DNA of 64,000 nucleotides from Anomaloglossus baeobatrachus (GCF_048569485.1 NC_134355.1:394791422-394855421); one strand, 5' to 3'; shown: positions 22,445 to 32,593, counted from the stretch's first letter. The notes: generated from the sequence alone by a model not told the origin. Made by a program: numbers and translations.

Positions 22445-23680
22445 TGAGTAGTGATGGGCGGACTCGCAGATAACCGGTTCCTGCGGGTCTAACCGAGTTA
22501 AAAAAAACCCCTGGTTCTGGCCCGGGATTGGTCCCGGATATCTGGCTGGACGCCAGTAGACATTTAAGTCTATGAGGACCAGAATTCGGAACTAAAAATG
22601 GTGGTAGAAGGGATAGGGGGAGAGGAGCAAGCGGGCTGTACTTACCAAGGCTCTGGTACAGCTGTAACTGCTTCCTGGCCACTCATTCCCTTCCGGAGCC
22701 GCTCATTACCTTCATTGCATATGCACTGCTTTCACTCACCCACAGGCTTCTGTGATTGGTTTCAGTCAGATGCGCCCCCAACCCTGAATGTTAGTGTGTC
22801 AGCTGACTGATACCAATCACAGATGCTGTGTGTGTCTATCGTGGTATAATAAATAATAAATAAAGAATTTGGTGTACGGTCCCCCCATATTATGATACCC
22901 AGCACAGATAAAGCCTATTGCTATAGGTTGCAGCCCCCAGCCATGTGCTTATTTTGGTTGTGTATTAAAAAAGGAGGAACTGCACGCAGCTTTATTTTTT
23001 TTTAATTATTTAAATAATTTAAAAAAACAGCATGTGGTGCCCCCCAATTTGTATAGCAAGCTATGATAAAGTCCAACAGATGGAGTCTGGTATACTCAGA
23101 CTGGGGAAACCCATGGTTATTGGGCCCCCCCCAAAATGTGGATGATGATGAGACACAGTTGCCAACAAGTCATGTAAAATCAACAAGCCAGGAGAAGGAC
23201 TATAGTATGGAAGTGGTAGATGAGATGGTGGATGATGAAGCCAACAACCCAACCTGGTAAGGTGTGAAGAGTGAGGACAGCAGTGCAGAGGGGGAAGGAT
23301 CCACAGTACCACAACAGGCAGGAAAAGGCAGTGGAGTGGCTAGAGGTAGAATGCAGTCAGCTGTTCACTAGAGCACCCACATGTGGCAAGCTTCTCTGCC
23401 AAGAGTTAGGTGTTCTCCAGTCTGCTGTATTTTTTCAAGAAAATAACTAGATGACAAAAAACTGCCATTTGCAACATGTGCTATACAAAGATCAGCAAGG
23501 GCCTGACCAATACCAGCCTAATGAATCAGTGTTTCCGGGTAACATCACTTCTTCCTCTGAGCTATGTGCTTTCCAATCCCCTGTCCAGGATGGGGGCACG
23601 GAAACCTCCCGCCCTACAACTATCGTTGCAATCACGTCCACTTCCTTGTCCCAGCTCAGCGTTCAGCTGTCTTTACCCCA
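22445..23680 (+). mobile_element. Older interspersed repeat with a BED-finger-like scrap, left part
   Basis: The segment starts near 'agtagtgatgggcggactcg'. It contains an inverted pair around 'ctgtgattggtttcagtcag' and 'gactgataccaatcacag', then an acidic stretch on + (EVVDEMVDDEANN, about 23208-23246). At about 23470-23530 a frame reads ICNMCYTKISKGLTNTSL, which looks like the C-x2-C half of a BED zinc finger, as in hAT/ZBED transposases. The young chromovirus is inserted at 23680 with a CCCCA duplication; the unit resumes at 29714. Frames are interrupted, so any transposase is dead. Confidence 0.45.
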
Positions 23681-24545
23681 TGTAACGCCTGGTCCCACCA
23701 GACCCCGGGGGGGAGCTCTCCCTCACATCTGCCCAGTCCCAGCATGGCTCCCACATGCATTCCTGCCCCCACTCCCAGGCAGAGAAGGCCTTCCACTTAC
23801 CGGCCCCAGGGCTCTGCAGACGTTGCTTCCACTCCAAGGCCTGCTGCAGTTTCCTCCTCACACAGAATTGCTGTAGGTGATTCTAGGCTGCGTGCGAGGC
23901 CACGCCCCCTTTCTTAAAGTGGCATGCCCCAAATCCTGGAAGTGATCTCAGAGGTCACCTGCTGCCTAATAGGTATTTAAGTTCACTTCCCCCGGCAGCA
24001 GGCGCCCGAGCAACGCCTCTATTAGTGCATTGCCAGTGTCCTAATCTGTCTATGCTATTGTTTATGATCCGTACATTTGTTACCTGATTCTAATCCTGTG
24101 TCTCACCGTAGTGCCATCTATACCATACCGGCTGTGGACGTCACCACCTATTCCTACCGTGGACGTCACCGTGCCATACCTGCCGTGGACACTATCTGTA
24201 CCGTACCGGCTGTGGACGTCACCACCCATTCCTACCGTGGACGTCACCGTGCCATACCTGCTGTGGACACTATCTGTACCGTACCGGCTGTGGACGTCAC
24301 CTGCTGTGAAACATCTCCGGTGCCACTTCCGTGTTCCGCCTGCCGCGGACATCGTACCCGAGCCACGCCTGGCCGTACAGAGACTCCTACCTCCGGTCCC
24401 TGGCTGCCGTGCATTTAGGCCTTCTGGGGAGGCGCCGCACAGTCCCTGTATAGGGGTTCGCTGCTGGCCGTCTTCTCAGGGGAGTCCGGTGCACGGTCCA
24501 GTGGGTCCACCTCCGGACGTTCGCCGCTCCTCGGTGAGCATAACA
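23681..24545 (+). repeat. 5' LTR of the young chromovirus, 865 bp
   Basis: It begins 'tgtaacgcctggtcccacc' and ends 'ggtgagcataaca'. A TATA-like 'ggtatttaag' at 23972-23981 places transcription start about 30 bp on, near 24003, where 'gcccgagcaa' begins. Two tandem 78-bp units (about 24130-24285) each carry several 'gacgtcac' or 'gtggac' elements. Confidence 0.93.
24130..24305 (+). repeat. 78-bp tandem repeat inside the LTR (2.2 units)
   Basis: 'ggctgtggacgtcacc' recurs at 24130, 24208 and 24286, exactly 78 bp apart, and again in the 3' LTR at 29298, 29376 and 29454. Each unit holds two 'ggacgtcacc' cores, close to the cAMP-response-element consensus. By position they lie downstream of the inferred start, in R/U5. 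Confidence 0.85.
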
Positions 24546-24547
24546 GT

Positions 24548-24557
24548 TTGCTCGGGC
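24548..24557 (+). promoter_or_regulatory. Self-priming-type primer-binding site
   Basis: 'ttgctcgggc', two bases after the 5' LTR, is the exact reverse complement of 'gcccgagcaa' at 24004-24013, which sits at the expected 5' end of the transcript. This is the arrangement used by Tf1/sushi elements, where the RNA 5' end primes minus-strand synthesis instead of a tRNA. No tRNA-like 3' end complement was seen here. Confidence 0.7.
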
Positions 24558-24558
24558 C

Positions 24559-25608
24559 ATGGACTCCGCCGGGATCACGGTTAACCCGCTGAATGACCTG
24601 CAACAGGAGCTCTCCCGCCAACGTGAGACCAAAGCAAGGTTCGTGGCTTACATAAAGTCTGTGGAATCCCGTCTGGCATCCATGCAAACCTCCGTATCCT
24701 CCGACAGCTCCCAGTTGAGTGAACTACTGCAGGAACTGTCCCGCCAGCATGAGGCCCAGAGACGCATGGCTGAAGATATGGCGGCCGTGGATTCCCGTCT
24801 AAATGCCCTGCAGAATCCGGCCTCCTCTACAACTCCCGACTCTGCAGGATTATCGGCATACATGTCTCCTTCTCGCCTGGCCTCCCCACCCATGTATGGA
24901 GGGGATCCCCGTTTGTGTCGCGGTTTCTTAAACCAGTGCTCCCTGCACTTTGAGCTGTCGCCGCTGCAGCAAGCGACCGATCGCTCGAAAATCGCATTTA
25001 TCATGTCTCATCTGACTGGTCAGGCTCTGGCTTGGATGAATCCGCTCTGGGAAAAGAATGACCCGACCGTCCAAGTCCTGTCCGTCTTTCTGACCACCTT
25101 CCGTAAGGTGTTCGATGAGCCAGGCCGTCTCTCATCTACTGCCTCTTCACTCATGAGAATCCACCAGGGGAATCTCACCGTGGGACAGTATGCAATCGAG
25201 TTCCGCACTCTGTCCTCCGAGCTCAGGTGGAACAATGACGCCTTGGTAGCTGCCTTTTGGGAAGGGTTATCCGGAAAAATCAAGGATGAACTGGCCGGCC
25301 GGGATGTACCTACCACCCTGGAAGAGCTGATTTCTCTGGCTACCCGTATTGATCTCCGCTTCCAAGAGCGTGCCAGAGAGGTCACCCGGGCAAGAAGAAC
25401 CCCGCGCCTTGCGCCCACCTTCCAAAGGCCGATGTCACTTCCCTCCACCAGGCCTACTGCTCCGCACGAGCCCATGGAGGTCGACCGCGTCACTGAGTCC
25501 AGACTGCGACAGAGGAATCGAAGAATGGCAGGAGAGTGCTTTTACTGCGGAAGTGCCAAACATCTGATTCAGGACTGTCCAGTAAAGCCGGGAAACTACA
25601 GAGCCTAG
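24559..25608 (+). CDS. gag: Chromovirus Gag, 349 residues
   Basis: This is the structural protein of the young retrotransposon and would form the particle in which the RNA is copied. It starts at ATG 24559 (MDSAGITVNPLNDLQQEL), just after the primer site. Residues 10-90 are rich in Q, E, R and L heptads and look coiled-coil. Residues 115-285 are the Ty3-type capsid region (for example FLTTFRKVFDEP and LISLATRIDLRFQE), the part kept in mammalian RTL/MART genes. The C terminus has one zinc knuckle, C-x2-C-x4-H-x4-C, in GECFYCGSAKHLIQDCP (about 329-345). The frame overlaps pol by about 70 bp. Pol lies in the -1 frame, as in relatives that use ribosomal frameshifting. The frame is fully open. Confidence 0.92.
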   Translation: MDSAGITVNPLNDLQQELSRQRETKARFVAYIKSVESRLASMQTSVSSDSSQLSELLQELSRQHEAQRRMAEDMAAVDSRLNALQNPASSTTPDSAGLSAYMSPSRLASPPMYGGDPRLCRGFLNQCSLHFELSPLQQATDRSKIAFIMSHLTGQALAWMNPLWEKNDPTVQVLSVFLTTFRKVFDEPGRLSSTASSLMRIHQGNLTVGQYAIEFRTLSSELRWNNDALVAAFWEGLSGKIKDELAGRDVPTTLEELISLATRIDLRFQERAREVTRARRTPRLAPTFQRPMSLPSTRPTAPHEPMEVDRVTESRLRQRNRRMAGECFYCGSAKHLIQDCPVKPGNYRA

Positions 25609-28600
25609 GGTCCATCGGAGAGGCCACCCTAGGTCACGCCAAGTCCTCTCCTTTTCTCCAGGTGCCCGTATTCCTGTCCTGCGGCTCCATCCGGTTGTCA
25701 GTACATGCGTTCCTGGATTCTGGCTCCGCCGGGAACTTTATCCAGCAGTCCGTGGTGGATCTACACCAGATTCCCGTCCGATGTCTTGCTACCCCCATCA
25801 GTCTGTCTTCCGTGGATGGAAAACCGCTTTCCGAACCCATCCGGTTCATCACAGAGAACTGTACAATGCAAGTGGGGTTGCTACACTCTGAGATAATCGC
25901 CTTCCATGTGCTCCCTGGCATGGCACATGCTCTTCTTCTGGGAATACCCTGGCTTCGGTCACACAAGCCTGTGCTTGACTGGGATTCCGGAGACATCCTG
26001 CAATGGGGTGCTTCTTGCCACAATCACTGCCTGACACCAGTGCATCCTCCGCACCCACCAGTCAAACCGGTCAACCTTCCCGGGTTACCTCCCGCCTACT
26101 GGTCCTTTTCCGATGTCTTTGACAAAAAGGAAGCTGAGACGTTGCCGCCACACAGACCCTACGATTGTCCCATCGACCTGCTCCCAGGTACAACCCCTCC
26201 TCGTGGGCGCATCTACCCACTGTCGCGAGAAGAGACCCAAGCCATGTCTGACTATATAAAGGAGAATTTAGCACGAGGCTTCATCCGAAAATCCTCCTCT
26301 CCCGCCGGAGCGGGATTCTTCTTTGTGGGAAAAAAGGATGGGGGTCTACGGCCCTGCATTGACTACCGCGGATTGAATAAGATCACGGTGAAAAACAGGT
26401 ATCCGCTACCCCTTATACCGGAACTGTTTGACCGTTTCCGAGGTGCCAAGATCTTTTCCAAACTAGATCTCCGGGGTGCGTACAATCTGGTTCGCATTCG
26501 GTCGGGAGACGAATGGAAGACCGCGTTCAACACTCGTGATGGGCACTATGAATACCGAGTGATGCCCTTCGGGCTCAGTAACGCACCGGCGGTCTTCCAG
26601 GAGTTTGTGAACGACGTCTTCCGTGATCTTCTCTACACCTGCGTAGTTGTGTATTTAGATGACATCCTTATCTTCTCTCCGGACTTGCATACCCATCGAA
26701 GACATGTCCGTCTGGTCCTGCGGAGATTGAGAGAGAATCGCCTTTACGCCAAACTCGAGAAATGCCTGTTTGAGCAGACCTCGTTACCCTTCCTTGGCCA
26801 CATAGTCTCGGATACCGGCCTGAAGATGGATCCTGACAAGGTTTCAGCCGTACTGAAATGGCCCCGTCCGGAAGGGTTGAAGGCTATCCAGCGATTCCTG
26901 GGATTCGCCAACTATTACCGGCAATTCATTCCACATTTCTCATCTCTGGTGCACCCCATATCCTCTCTCACCCGCAAAGGGGAGAACCCGAAGAAATGGA
27001 CACCGGAAGCTGAAGAATCGTTCCTGTCCCTTAAACGTGCCTTTGCTTCTGCTCCAGCCTTACACAGACCCGGCATTAACCAGCCATTTATCCTTGAGGT
27101 AGATGCCTCCTCATCCGGAGCCGGTGCGGTCCTTACACAGAAAATGTCAGAGGGTAAGACAGTAACCTGCGGCTTCTTTTCTAAGGCTTTCTCCCCAGCA
27201 GAACGAAACTACTCAATCGGAGACCGTGAGTTGCTGGCAGTCAAGCTGGCTCTGGAGGAATGGCGATACCTGCTGGAAGGGTCATTGCATCCAGTTACCA
27301 TCTATACTGACCACAAGAATCTGGCATATCTTCAGACAGCCCGCAGGCTAAACCCCCGACAGGCCCGATGGTCATTATTCTTTGCCCGCTTTGATTTCGT
27401 TCTGCATTTCCGTCCAGCCGAGAAGAACCTGAAAGCCGATGCGCTGTCTCGATCATTCCTGTCAGAGGACCAGGAGGATGAACCTCGGCACATCATTGAA
27501 CCTTCCAAACTAATGGCGGCTCCAGTCGGCATGCATCACCTTCCTCCCGGTAAGACGTTTGTTGCTGAGGTCGATAGAGAACGTGTACTCCGGTGGGGAC
27601 ACTCTTCCAGAATAGCAGGTCACGTGGGTCAAAAGAAATCTCTGCAATTGATATCCCGATATTACTGGTGGCCAGGGTTACGTCAAGACGTCCAGGACTT
27701 TTGTTCATCCTGTTCCTCCTGTGCCCGGAACAAGGTCCCGAAGACCCTTCCGGCGGGCCCTTTGCTTCCTTTACCTGTACCATCCGCTCCATGGCAACAT
27801 ATCGGCATGGATTTCATCACGGACCTACCAAAATCGTCTGGCTGCACAGTCATCTGGGTGGTAGTGGACCGGTTCTCCAAGATGGCCCACTTCACACCAC
27901 TCTCCGGGCTACCGTCCGCTCCGGTTCTTGCTGACCTCTTCATCCAACACATCTTCCGGCTTCATGGCTTGCCTCTCCATATCGTGTCCGACAGAGGGGT
28001 CCAGTTCACCGCTCGGTTCTGGAGAGCAGTCTGCAAGATGATGGATGTGGAATTGGACTTTTCCTCTGCCTACCACCCTCAGTCCAATGGGCAAGTGGAG
28101 CGCATTAACCAAGTCCTGACCAACTATCTCCGCCACTTCGTGGACGAACACCACAGCGACTGGGTCAAACTGCTTCCGTGGGCCGAGTTCTCCTATAACA
28201 ACCATGACAGTGAGTCCTCTGCTAAATCTCCGTTCCAGGTGGTGTATGGACAGCGACCCAAAGTGCCGTGTCCTGTGACAAGTTCCTCAGGCAACCCTGC
28301 AGCTGATGACCTCGTGAGGTCCTTCTCCGCCGTCTGGGCTGAAACCAAGTCGGCTCTGGAACGGTCCTCTGTCCGCATGAAGAAACACGCTGACAAGAAA
28401 CGTCTGGATGTTCCTTTCTTCCGACCCGGAGATAAAGTCTGGCTCTCGTCCAAGTATGTCCGCCTGAAACAGCCGTCTTACAAGCTGGGTCCCCGCTTCA
28501 TTGGTCCCTTTGAAGTGCTCCGACGGATCAATGAGGTGTCCTACAAGTTGAAGCTGCCGTCGACACTTCGCATCCCGAACTCCTTCCATGTGTCCCTCCT

Positions 28601-29048
28601 CAAGCCGGTGGTCCTGAGTCGTTTCCATGGTGATCCTGGGGTCTCGCCTCCTCCTGTTGGTGATGATGACGTCTATGAGGTAAAAGCCATCCTTGCGGCT
28701 AAGGAGGTCCGAGGTAAAACCTATTATCTGGTGGACTGGAAGGGGTTCGGTCCTGAGGAGAGGACGTGGGTACCTGCGGAGGACGTGGATGCTCCTCGTC
28801 TCCTCCGGAGCTTCCTGAGAAGGAGGGGGCTTCAGGGGGGGGGGTACTGTAACGCCTGGTCCCACCAGACCCCGGGGGGGGAGCTCTCCCTCACATCTGC
28901 CCAGTCCCAGCATGGCTCCCACATGCATTCCTGCCCCCACTCCCAGGCAGAGAAGGCCTTCCACTTACCGGCCCCAGGGCTCTGCAGACGTTGCTTCCAC
29001 TCCAAGGCCTGCTGCAGTTTCCTCCTCACACAGAATTGCTGTAGGTGA
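25536..29048 (+). CDS. pol: Chromovirus Pol polyprotein (PR-RT-RH-IN-chromodomain)
   Basis: This polyprotein carries out reverse transcription and integration. Domains in order: aspartic protease with FLDSGSAGNFI (about 25710); reverse transcriptase with LDLRGAYN, MPFGLSNAP and the YLDD active site (about 26652); RNase H with EVDASSSGAGAVL, GDRELLAV and TDHKNL (about 27098-27320); integrase with an HHCC zinc domain (about 27600-27735), catalytic D in GMDFITDLP (about 27808), D in VSDRGVQF (about 27987) and E in SNGQVERINQ (about 28097); a GPY/F-type tail (GPFEVLRR, about 28503); and a chromodomain with YYLVDWKGFGPEERTWVP (about 28722-28775). The chromodomain and order place it in the chromoviruses. 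It sits in the -1 frame relative to gag and has no start of its own that I trust, so it is probably made as Gag-Pol. The frame stays open into the 3' LTR; the real domain content ends near 28835. Confidence 0.93.
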   Translation: MLLLRKCQTSDSGLSSKAGKLQSLGSIGEATLGHAKSSPFLQVPVFLSCGSIRLSVHAFLDSGSAGNFIQQSVVDLHQIPVRCLATPISLSSVDGKPLSEPIRFITENCTMQVGLLHSEIIAFHVLPGMAHALLLGIPWLRSHKPVLDWDSGDILQWGASCHNHCLTPVHPPHPPVKPVNLPGLPPAYWSFSDVFDKKEAETLPPHRPYDCPIDLLPGTTPPRGRIYPLSREETQAMSDYIKENLARGFIRKSSSPAGAGFFFVGKKDGGLRPCIDYRGLNKITVKNRYPLPLIPELFDRFRGAKIFSKLDLRGAYNLVRIRSGDEWKTAFNTRDGHYEYRVMPFGLSNAPAVFQEFVNDVFRDLLYTCVVVYLDDILIFSPDLHTHRRHVRLVLRRLRENRLYAKLEKCLFEQTSLPFLGHIVSDTGLKMDPDKVSAVLKWPRPEGLKAIQRFLGFANYYRQFIPHFSSLVHPISSLTRKGENPKKWTPEAEESFLSLKRAFASAPALHRPGINQPFILEVDASSSGAGAVLTQKMSEGKTVTCGFFSKAFSPAERNYSIGDRELLAVKLALEEWRYLLEGSLHPVTIYTDHKNLAYLQTARRLNPRQARWSLFFARFDFVLHFRPAEKNLKADALSRSFLSEDQEDEPRHIIEPSKLMAAPVGMHHLPPGKTFVAEVDRERVLRWGHSSRIAGHVGQKKSLQLISRYYWWPGLRQDVQDFCSSCSSCARNKVPKTLPAGPLLPLPVPSAPWQHIGMDFITDLPKSSGCTVIWVVVDRFSKMAHFTPLSGLPSAPVLADLFIQHIFRLHGLPLHIVSDRGVQFTARFWRAVCKMMDVELDFSSAYHPQSNGQVERINQVLTNYLRHFVDEHHSDWVKLLPWAEFSYNNHDSESSAKSPFQVVYGQRPKVPCPVTSSSGNPAADDLVRSFSAVWAETKSALERSSVRMKKHADKKRLDVPFFRPGDKVWLSSKYVRLKQPSYKLGPRFIGPFEVLRRINEVSYKLKLPSTLRIPNSFHVSLLKPVVLSRFHGDPGVSPPPVGDDDVYEVKAILAAKEVRGKTYYLVDWKGFGPEERTWVPAEDVDAPRLLRSFLRRRGLQGGGYCNAWSHQTPGGELSLTSAQSQHGSHMHSCPHSQAEKAFHLPAPGLCRRCFHSKACCSFLLTQNCCR
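28821..28847 (+). other. Polypurine tract before the 3' LTR
   Basis: A purine-rich run including a string of about ten G lies directly before the 3' LTR. It is the expected plus-strand primer. Confidence 0.7.
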
Positions 29049-29713
29049 TTCTAGGCTGCGTGCGAGGCCACGCCTCCTTTCTTAAAGTGGCATGCCCCAA
29101 ATCCTGGAAGTGATCTCAGAGGTCACCTGCTGCCTAATAGGTATTTAAGTTCACTTCCCCCGGCAGCAGGCGCCCGAGCAACGCCTCTATTAGTGCATTG
29201 CCAGTGTCCTAATCTGTCTATGCTATTGTTTATGATCCGTACATTTGTTACCTGATTCTAATCCTGTGTCTCACCGTAGTGCCATCTATACCATACCGGC
29301 TGTGGACGTCACCACCTATTCCTACCGTGGACGTCACCGTGCCATACCTGCCGTGGACACTATCTGTACCGTACCGGCTGTGGACGTCACCACCCATTCC
29401 TACCGTGGACGTCACCGTGCCATACCTGCTGTGGACACTATCTGTACCGTACCGGCTGTGGACGTCACCTGCTGTGAAACATCTCCGGTGCCACTTCCGT
29501 GTTCCGCCTGCCGCGGACATCGTACCCGAGCCACGCCTGGCCGTACAGAGACTCCTACCTCCGGTCCCTGGCTGCCGTGCATTTAGGCCTTCTGGGGAGG
29601 CGCCGCACAGTCCCTGTATAGGGGTTCGCTGCTGGCCGTCTTCTCAGGGGAGTCCGGTGCACGGTCCAGTGGGTCCACCTCCGGACGTTCGCCGCTCCTC
29701 GGTGAGCATAACA
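28848..29713 (+). repeat. 3' LTR of the young chromovirus, 866 bp
   Basis: Practically identical to 23681-24545: one C/T difference and one extra G in a G-run were noticed. It ends 'gtgagcataaca' before the duplicated CCCCA. Confidence 0.93.
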
Positions 29714-30190
29714 CCCCAGGCCTTGGAACACAAGAGGAGAGCAGCAGGAGGAGAGGGAGGAGGAGGAGATGGACAGTTGTCCTTCTGGTGGAGACAGGGA
29801 GGAAGTCTTACCTGTTGGGAGTCTGGCACAGATGGCAGACTTTATGCCCTGCTGCCTTTCCCATGACTCTCGCGTTATATGCATTTTGGCCAACATTGAT
29901 TACTGCCTGTGCACCAGTAGGGTAGCTAACGGGGGGCAGAGGGTGCAGTTGTCAGGGTCCCATGTTCATCAGGGCTCACCCAGCGCTATGCTGCTGTTAA
30001 CCATATTGGCGTGTGCAGCGCACTGATATAGTTAACCTTTATGGTAGTGCTGGGATACACAATCTCCCTGCACTGCCTCTGATGATAGCGCACGTGCTGT
30101 ACACCAGAGTCACAGTATGGCGATGCTATCGCAAAGCGCCGGGACTCTGATGTCTTGTGCGCACCGTTATATGATTATTTTTATTTTTTT
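29714..30190 (+). mobile_element. Continuation of the older interspersed repeat after the chromovirus
   Basis: It resumes with CCCCA and an AG-rich stretch ('gaggagagcagcaggagg'), then 'gttatatgcattttggccaa'. The right border is unclear; the next 33-bp array begins near 30210. No intact reading frame. Confidence 0.35.
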
Positions 30191-30209
30191 AATGGAGAAC
30201 GGGGATCAT

Positions 30210-31262
30210 ATATAACAGGTTGGGTAATATATATACCAGGATGGGGCCCAGGCTGGGGGACATATGTACCAGGATAAGGCCCAGTTTTGAGGGCATGTAT
30301 ATAACAGGATGGGGTCCAGGCTGGGAGACATATATTCCAGGATGGGGCCCAGGCTGGGGGACATATTTACCAGTATGGGGCCCCGGCTGGGAGACATATA
30401 TACCAGGACGGGGCCCAGGCTGGGAGACATATATACCAGCATGTGGCTCAGGATAGGGCCCAGGCTGAGGGACATATATACCAGGATTAGGCCTAAGCTA
30501 GGGGACATATATACCAAGATGGGGGTCCAGGCTGGTGGACACATATACCAAGATGGGGCCTGGTTGGGGGACATATATACTAGGATGGGTTCCAGGCTGG
30601 TCAACATATATACCAAGATAAAGCCTGGTTGGGAGACATATATAGCAGGATGGGGTCCAGACTGGTGGACATATATACCAACATGAATTCCAGGCTGGGA
30701 GACATATATACAGGGATAGGGCCCAGGCTGGGGGACATATATTTCAGGATGGGGCCCATCCTGCAATATATATGTCTCCCAGGATGGGGCCAAGCTGGGA
30801 GACATATATACCAGGATGTGGCCCATGATGGGGACATATATACCAGGATGGAGCCCAGGCTGAGGGAAATATATACCAGCATGAGGCCTAAGCTGGTGAA
30901 CATATATACCAACATGAATTCCAGGCTGGGAGACATATATACAGGGATAGGGCCCAGGCTGGGAGACATATATACCAGGATGGGGCCCATGATGGGGACA
31001 TATATACCAGGATGGAGCCCAGGCTGAGAGAAATATATACCAGCATGAGGCCTAAGCTGGGGGACATATATAACAAGATGGGGTTCAGGCTGGTAGACAT
31101 ATATACCAAGATGGGGCCCAGGCTAGGAGACATATACCAAAATGGGGCCCAGGCTGAGGGACATATATATCAGGATAGGGCCTGGTTTGGGGACATATAT
31201 ACCAGGATGGGGTTCTTTCTGGTGGACATATATACCAACATTGAGGCCAGGCTGGTAGACAT
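30210..31262. repeat. 33-bp minisatellite, about 32 copies
   Basis: The unit is built from 'ctgggagacatatatacc' followed by 'aggatggggcccagg', 33 bp and moderately diverged. As 33 is a multiple of three, stop-free frames run along both strands with 11-residue periods (for example MGPRLGDIYTR on + and MSPSLGPILVY on -). Nothing suggests these are genes. Confidence 0.9.
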
Positions 31263-31263
31263 A

Positions 31264-31380
31264 CAGTGCTTTGCAAAAGTATTTTGCCCCCTTGAATTTT
31301 TCAACCTTTTCCCACATTTCAGGCTTCAAACATAAAGATAAAAATGTTAATGTTATGGTGAAGAATCAACAAGTGGGAGA
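31264..31380 (+). mobile_element. Truncated DNA-transposon end
   Basis: After TA (31262-31263) comes 'cagtgctttgcaaaagtatt' and then 'cccacatttcaggcttcaaa'. This is a terminus I recognise as widespread in fish and frog genomes. It is cut at about 31380 by the foldback repeat. The superfamily was not determined. Confidence 0.45.
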
Positions 31381-31866
31381 CAAGGACTGTCTTATATAGG
31401 AGATGGAAAAAACATGGCCGAAAGGGGCGGAGCTGTGTTCACATTCAGAAAAAAAAATTACATTTACATTTACAATTACATCAATATGTAGTTTTTTTCT
31501 GAATGTGAACACAGCTCCGCCCCTTTCGGCCATGTTTTTTCCATCTCCTATATAAGACAGTCCTTGGTTACCCCTCTCCACCCACAGCAGTTTTTAATTG
31601 CAATGAGATGACACACAGTTAGGGTCACAGAGCTAGGGACCCCAATATAGAGATATACCTTGACGAGGTTTTGGGGCTCAGTTACATTGATCAATGCGAT
31701 TGCTAAATATCTCCTTTTTCCTAATATTCATGGCAGGTATGCAATTCATCATTCACATGTTCCAGTTAGCAAGTAGCATTTTTCATTGTATTTTTCCAAT
31801 ATTTTTCCATATGCTTGAGGCATTATACCATTATCTAAGTTTGATGTGCAGCCTTATCCTTGTATA
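31381..31866. repeat. Foldback repeat, copy 2
   Basis: A short left arm (about 31384-31453) is the inverse of 31490-31562 around 'cagctccgcccctttcggcc'. The right arm continues to 'tgcagccttatccttgtata'. It is nearly identical to the right arm of copy 3 (36481-36860), including 'tagggaccccaatatagaga'. The left arm here is truncated compared with copy 3. Confidence 0.75.
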
Positions 31867-31904
31867 ATATCACTGATATCACACTAATTAGTCTTCAATT
31901 AATG

Positions 31905-32310
31905 ACTCTGCACCCCTGTCCCCCCCATACACACACAATACAATGCACCCCCATTTCCCTCACACACACTACAATGCATGCTCCATTACCCCTCCCCCCA
32001 CACACACACACAATACAATGCACCCCCATTACCCCCCCACACACACATACAATGCACCCCAATTACCCCTCCCTCCACACACAATACAATGCACCCCCCA
32101 TTACCCCCTCCCCACACACACTGAATACAATGCACCCCCCATTACCCCCTCCCCACACACAATACAATGCACCCCCATTACCTCCTCCCCACACAATACA
32201 ATGCACCCCCATTACCCCTCCCCCACAAATACAATGCTCCCTCCATCACCCCCTCCCCAGACATAATACAATGCACCCCCCACCACCCCCTACACACACA
32301 AATTACACTA
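31905..32310. repeat. C/A-rich tandem repeat, about 10 units of 35-40 bp
   Basis: Imperfect repeats of 'caatacaatgcacccccatt' followed by 'acccctcccccacacaca'. The stop-poor frame at 31860-32615 (HTHTIQCTP repeats) is a by-product. Confidence 0.85.
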
Positions 32311-32593
32311 CCCCATCACTACTCACTCCTGTCTCCCCCCCTCCCTCGGAATACAGTACTCCCTCTCTGCCTATCACAAAGCTATGTTCCTTCACAAATG
32401 TTCCCCATTATGTGTCCTCAGCCCCTTCCCACTCATCCCCATTAATTACACCTGTCTCTGCGGCTCCTTCATGGAGCGCTTACCGCTGCCTGATGCATCC
32501 AGTGTGGCGCCTGCAGCACTGTGATGATGTTAGCAAGGTGCTGATCTCATCACGTTGCTGCAAGTCGGGGGCGGGGCCCAGTTCCGGTGCACT

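Larger units (their letters stand above)
23681..29713 (+). mobile_element. Young, whole-looking Ty3 chromovirus (Tf1/sushi type)
   Basis: 6,033 bp bounded by near-identical LTRs and a perfect 5-bp target duplication CCCCA (23676-23680 and 29714-29718). The order is LTR, self-priming-type primer site, gag, pol (protease, reverse transcriptase, RNase H, integrase, chromodomain), polypurine tract, LTR, with no envelope gene. Comparing the LTRs by eye gave one substitution and one length difference in a G-run over about 865 bp, so insertion was very recent, likely within about the last million years at usual vertebrate rates. No break is evident in the coding region: it looks whole. It is inserted in an older repeat. 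Sushi-type gag genes are the source of the mammalian RTL/MART gene family (established knowledge). Confidence 0.93.

Noticed and set aside
24077-24584. Frames of 90-157 codons in the LTRs, present twice
   Set aside because: They arise from the 78-bp tandem units of the LTR and are not part of gag or pol.
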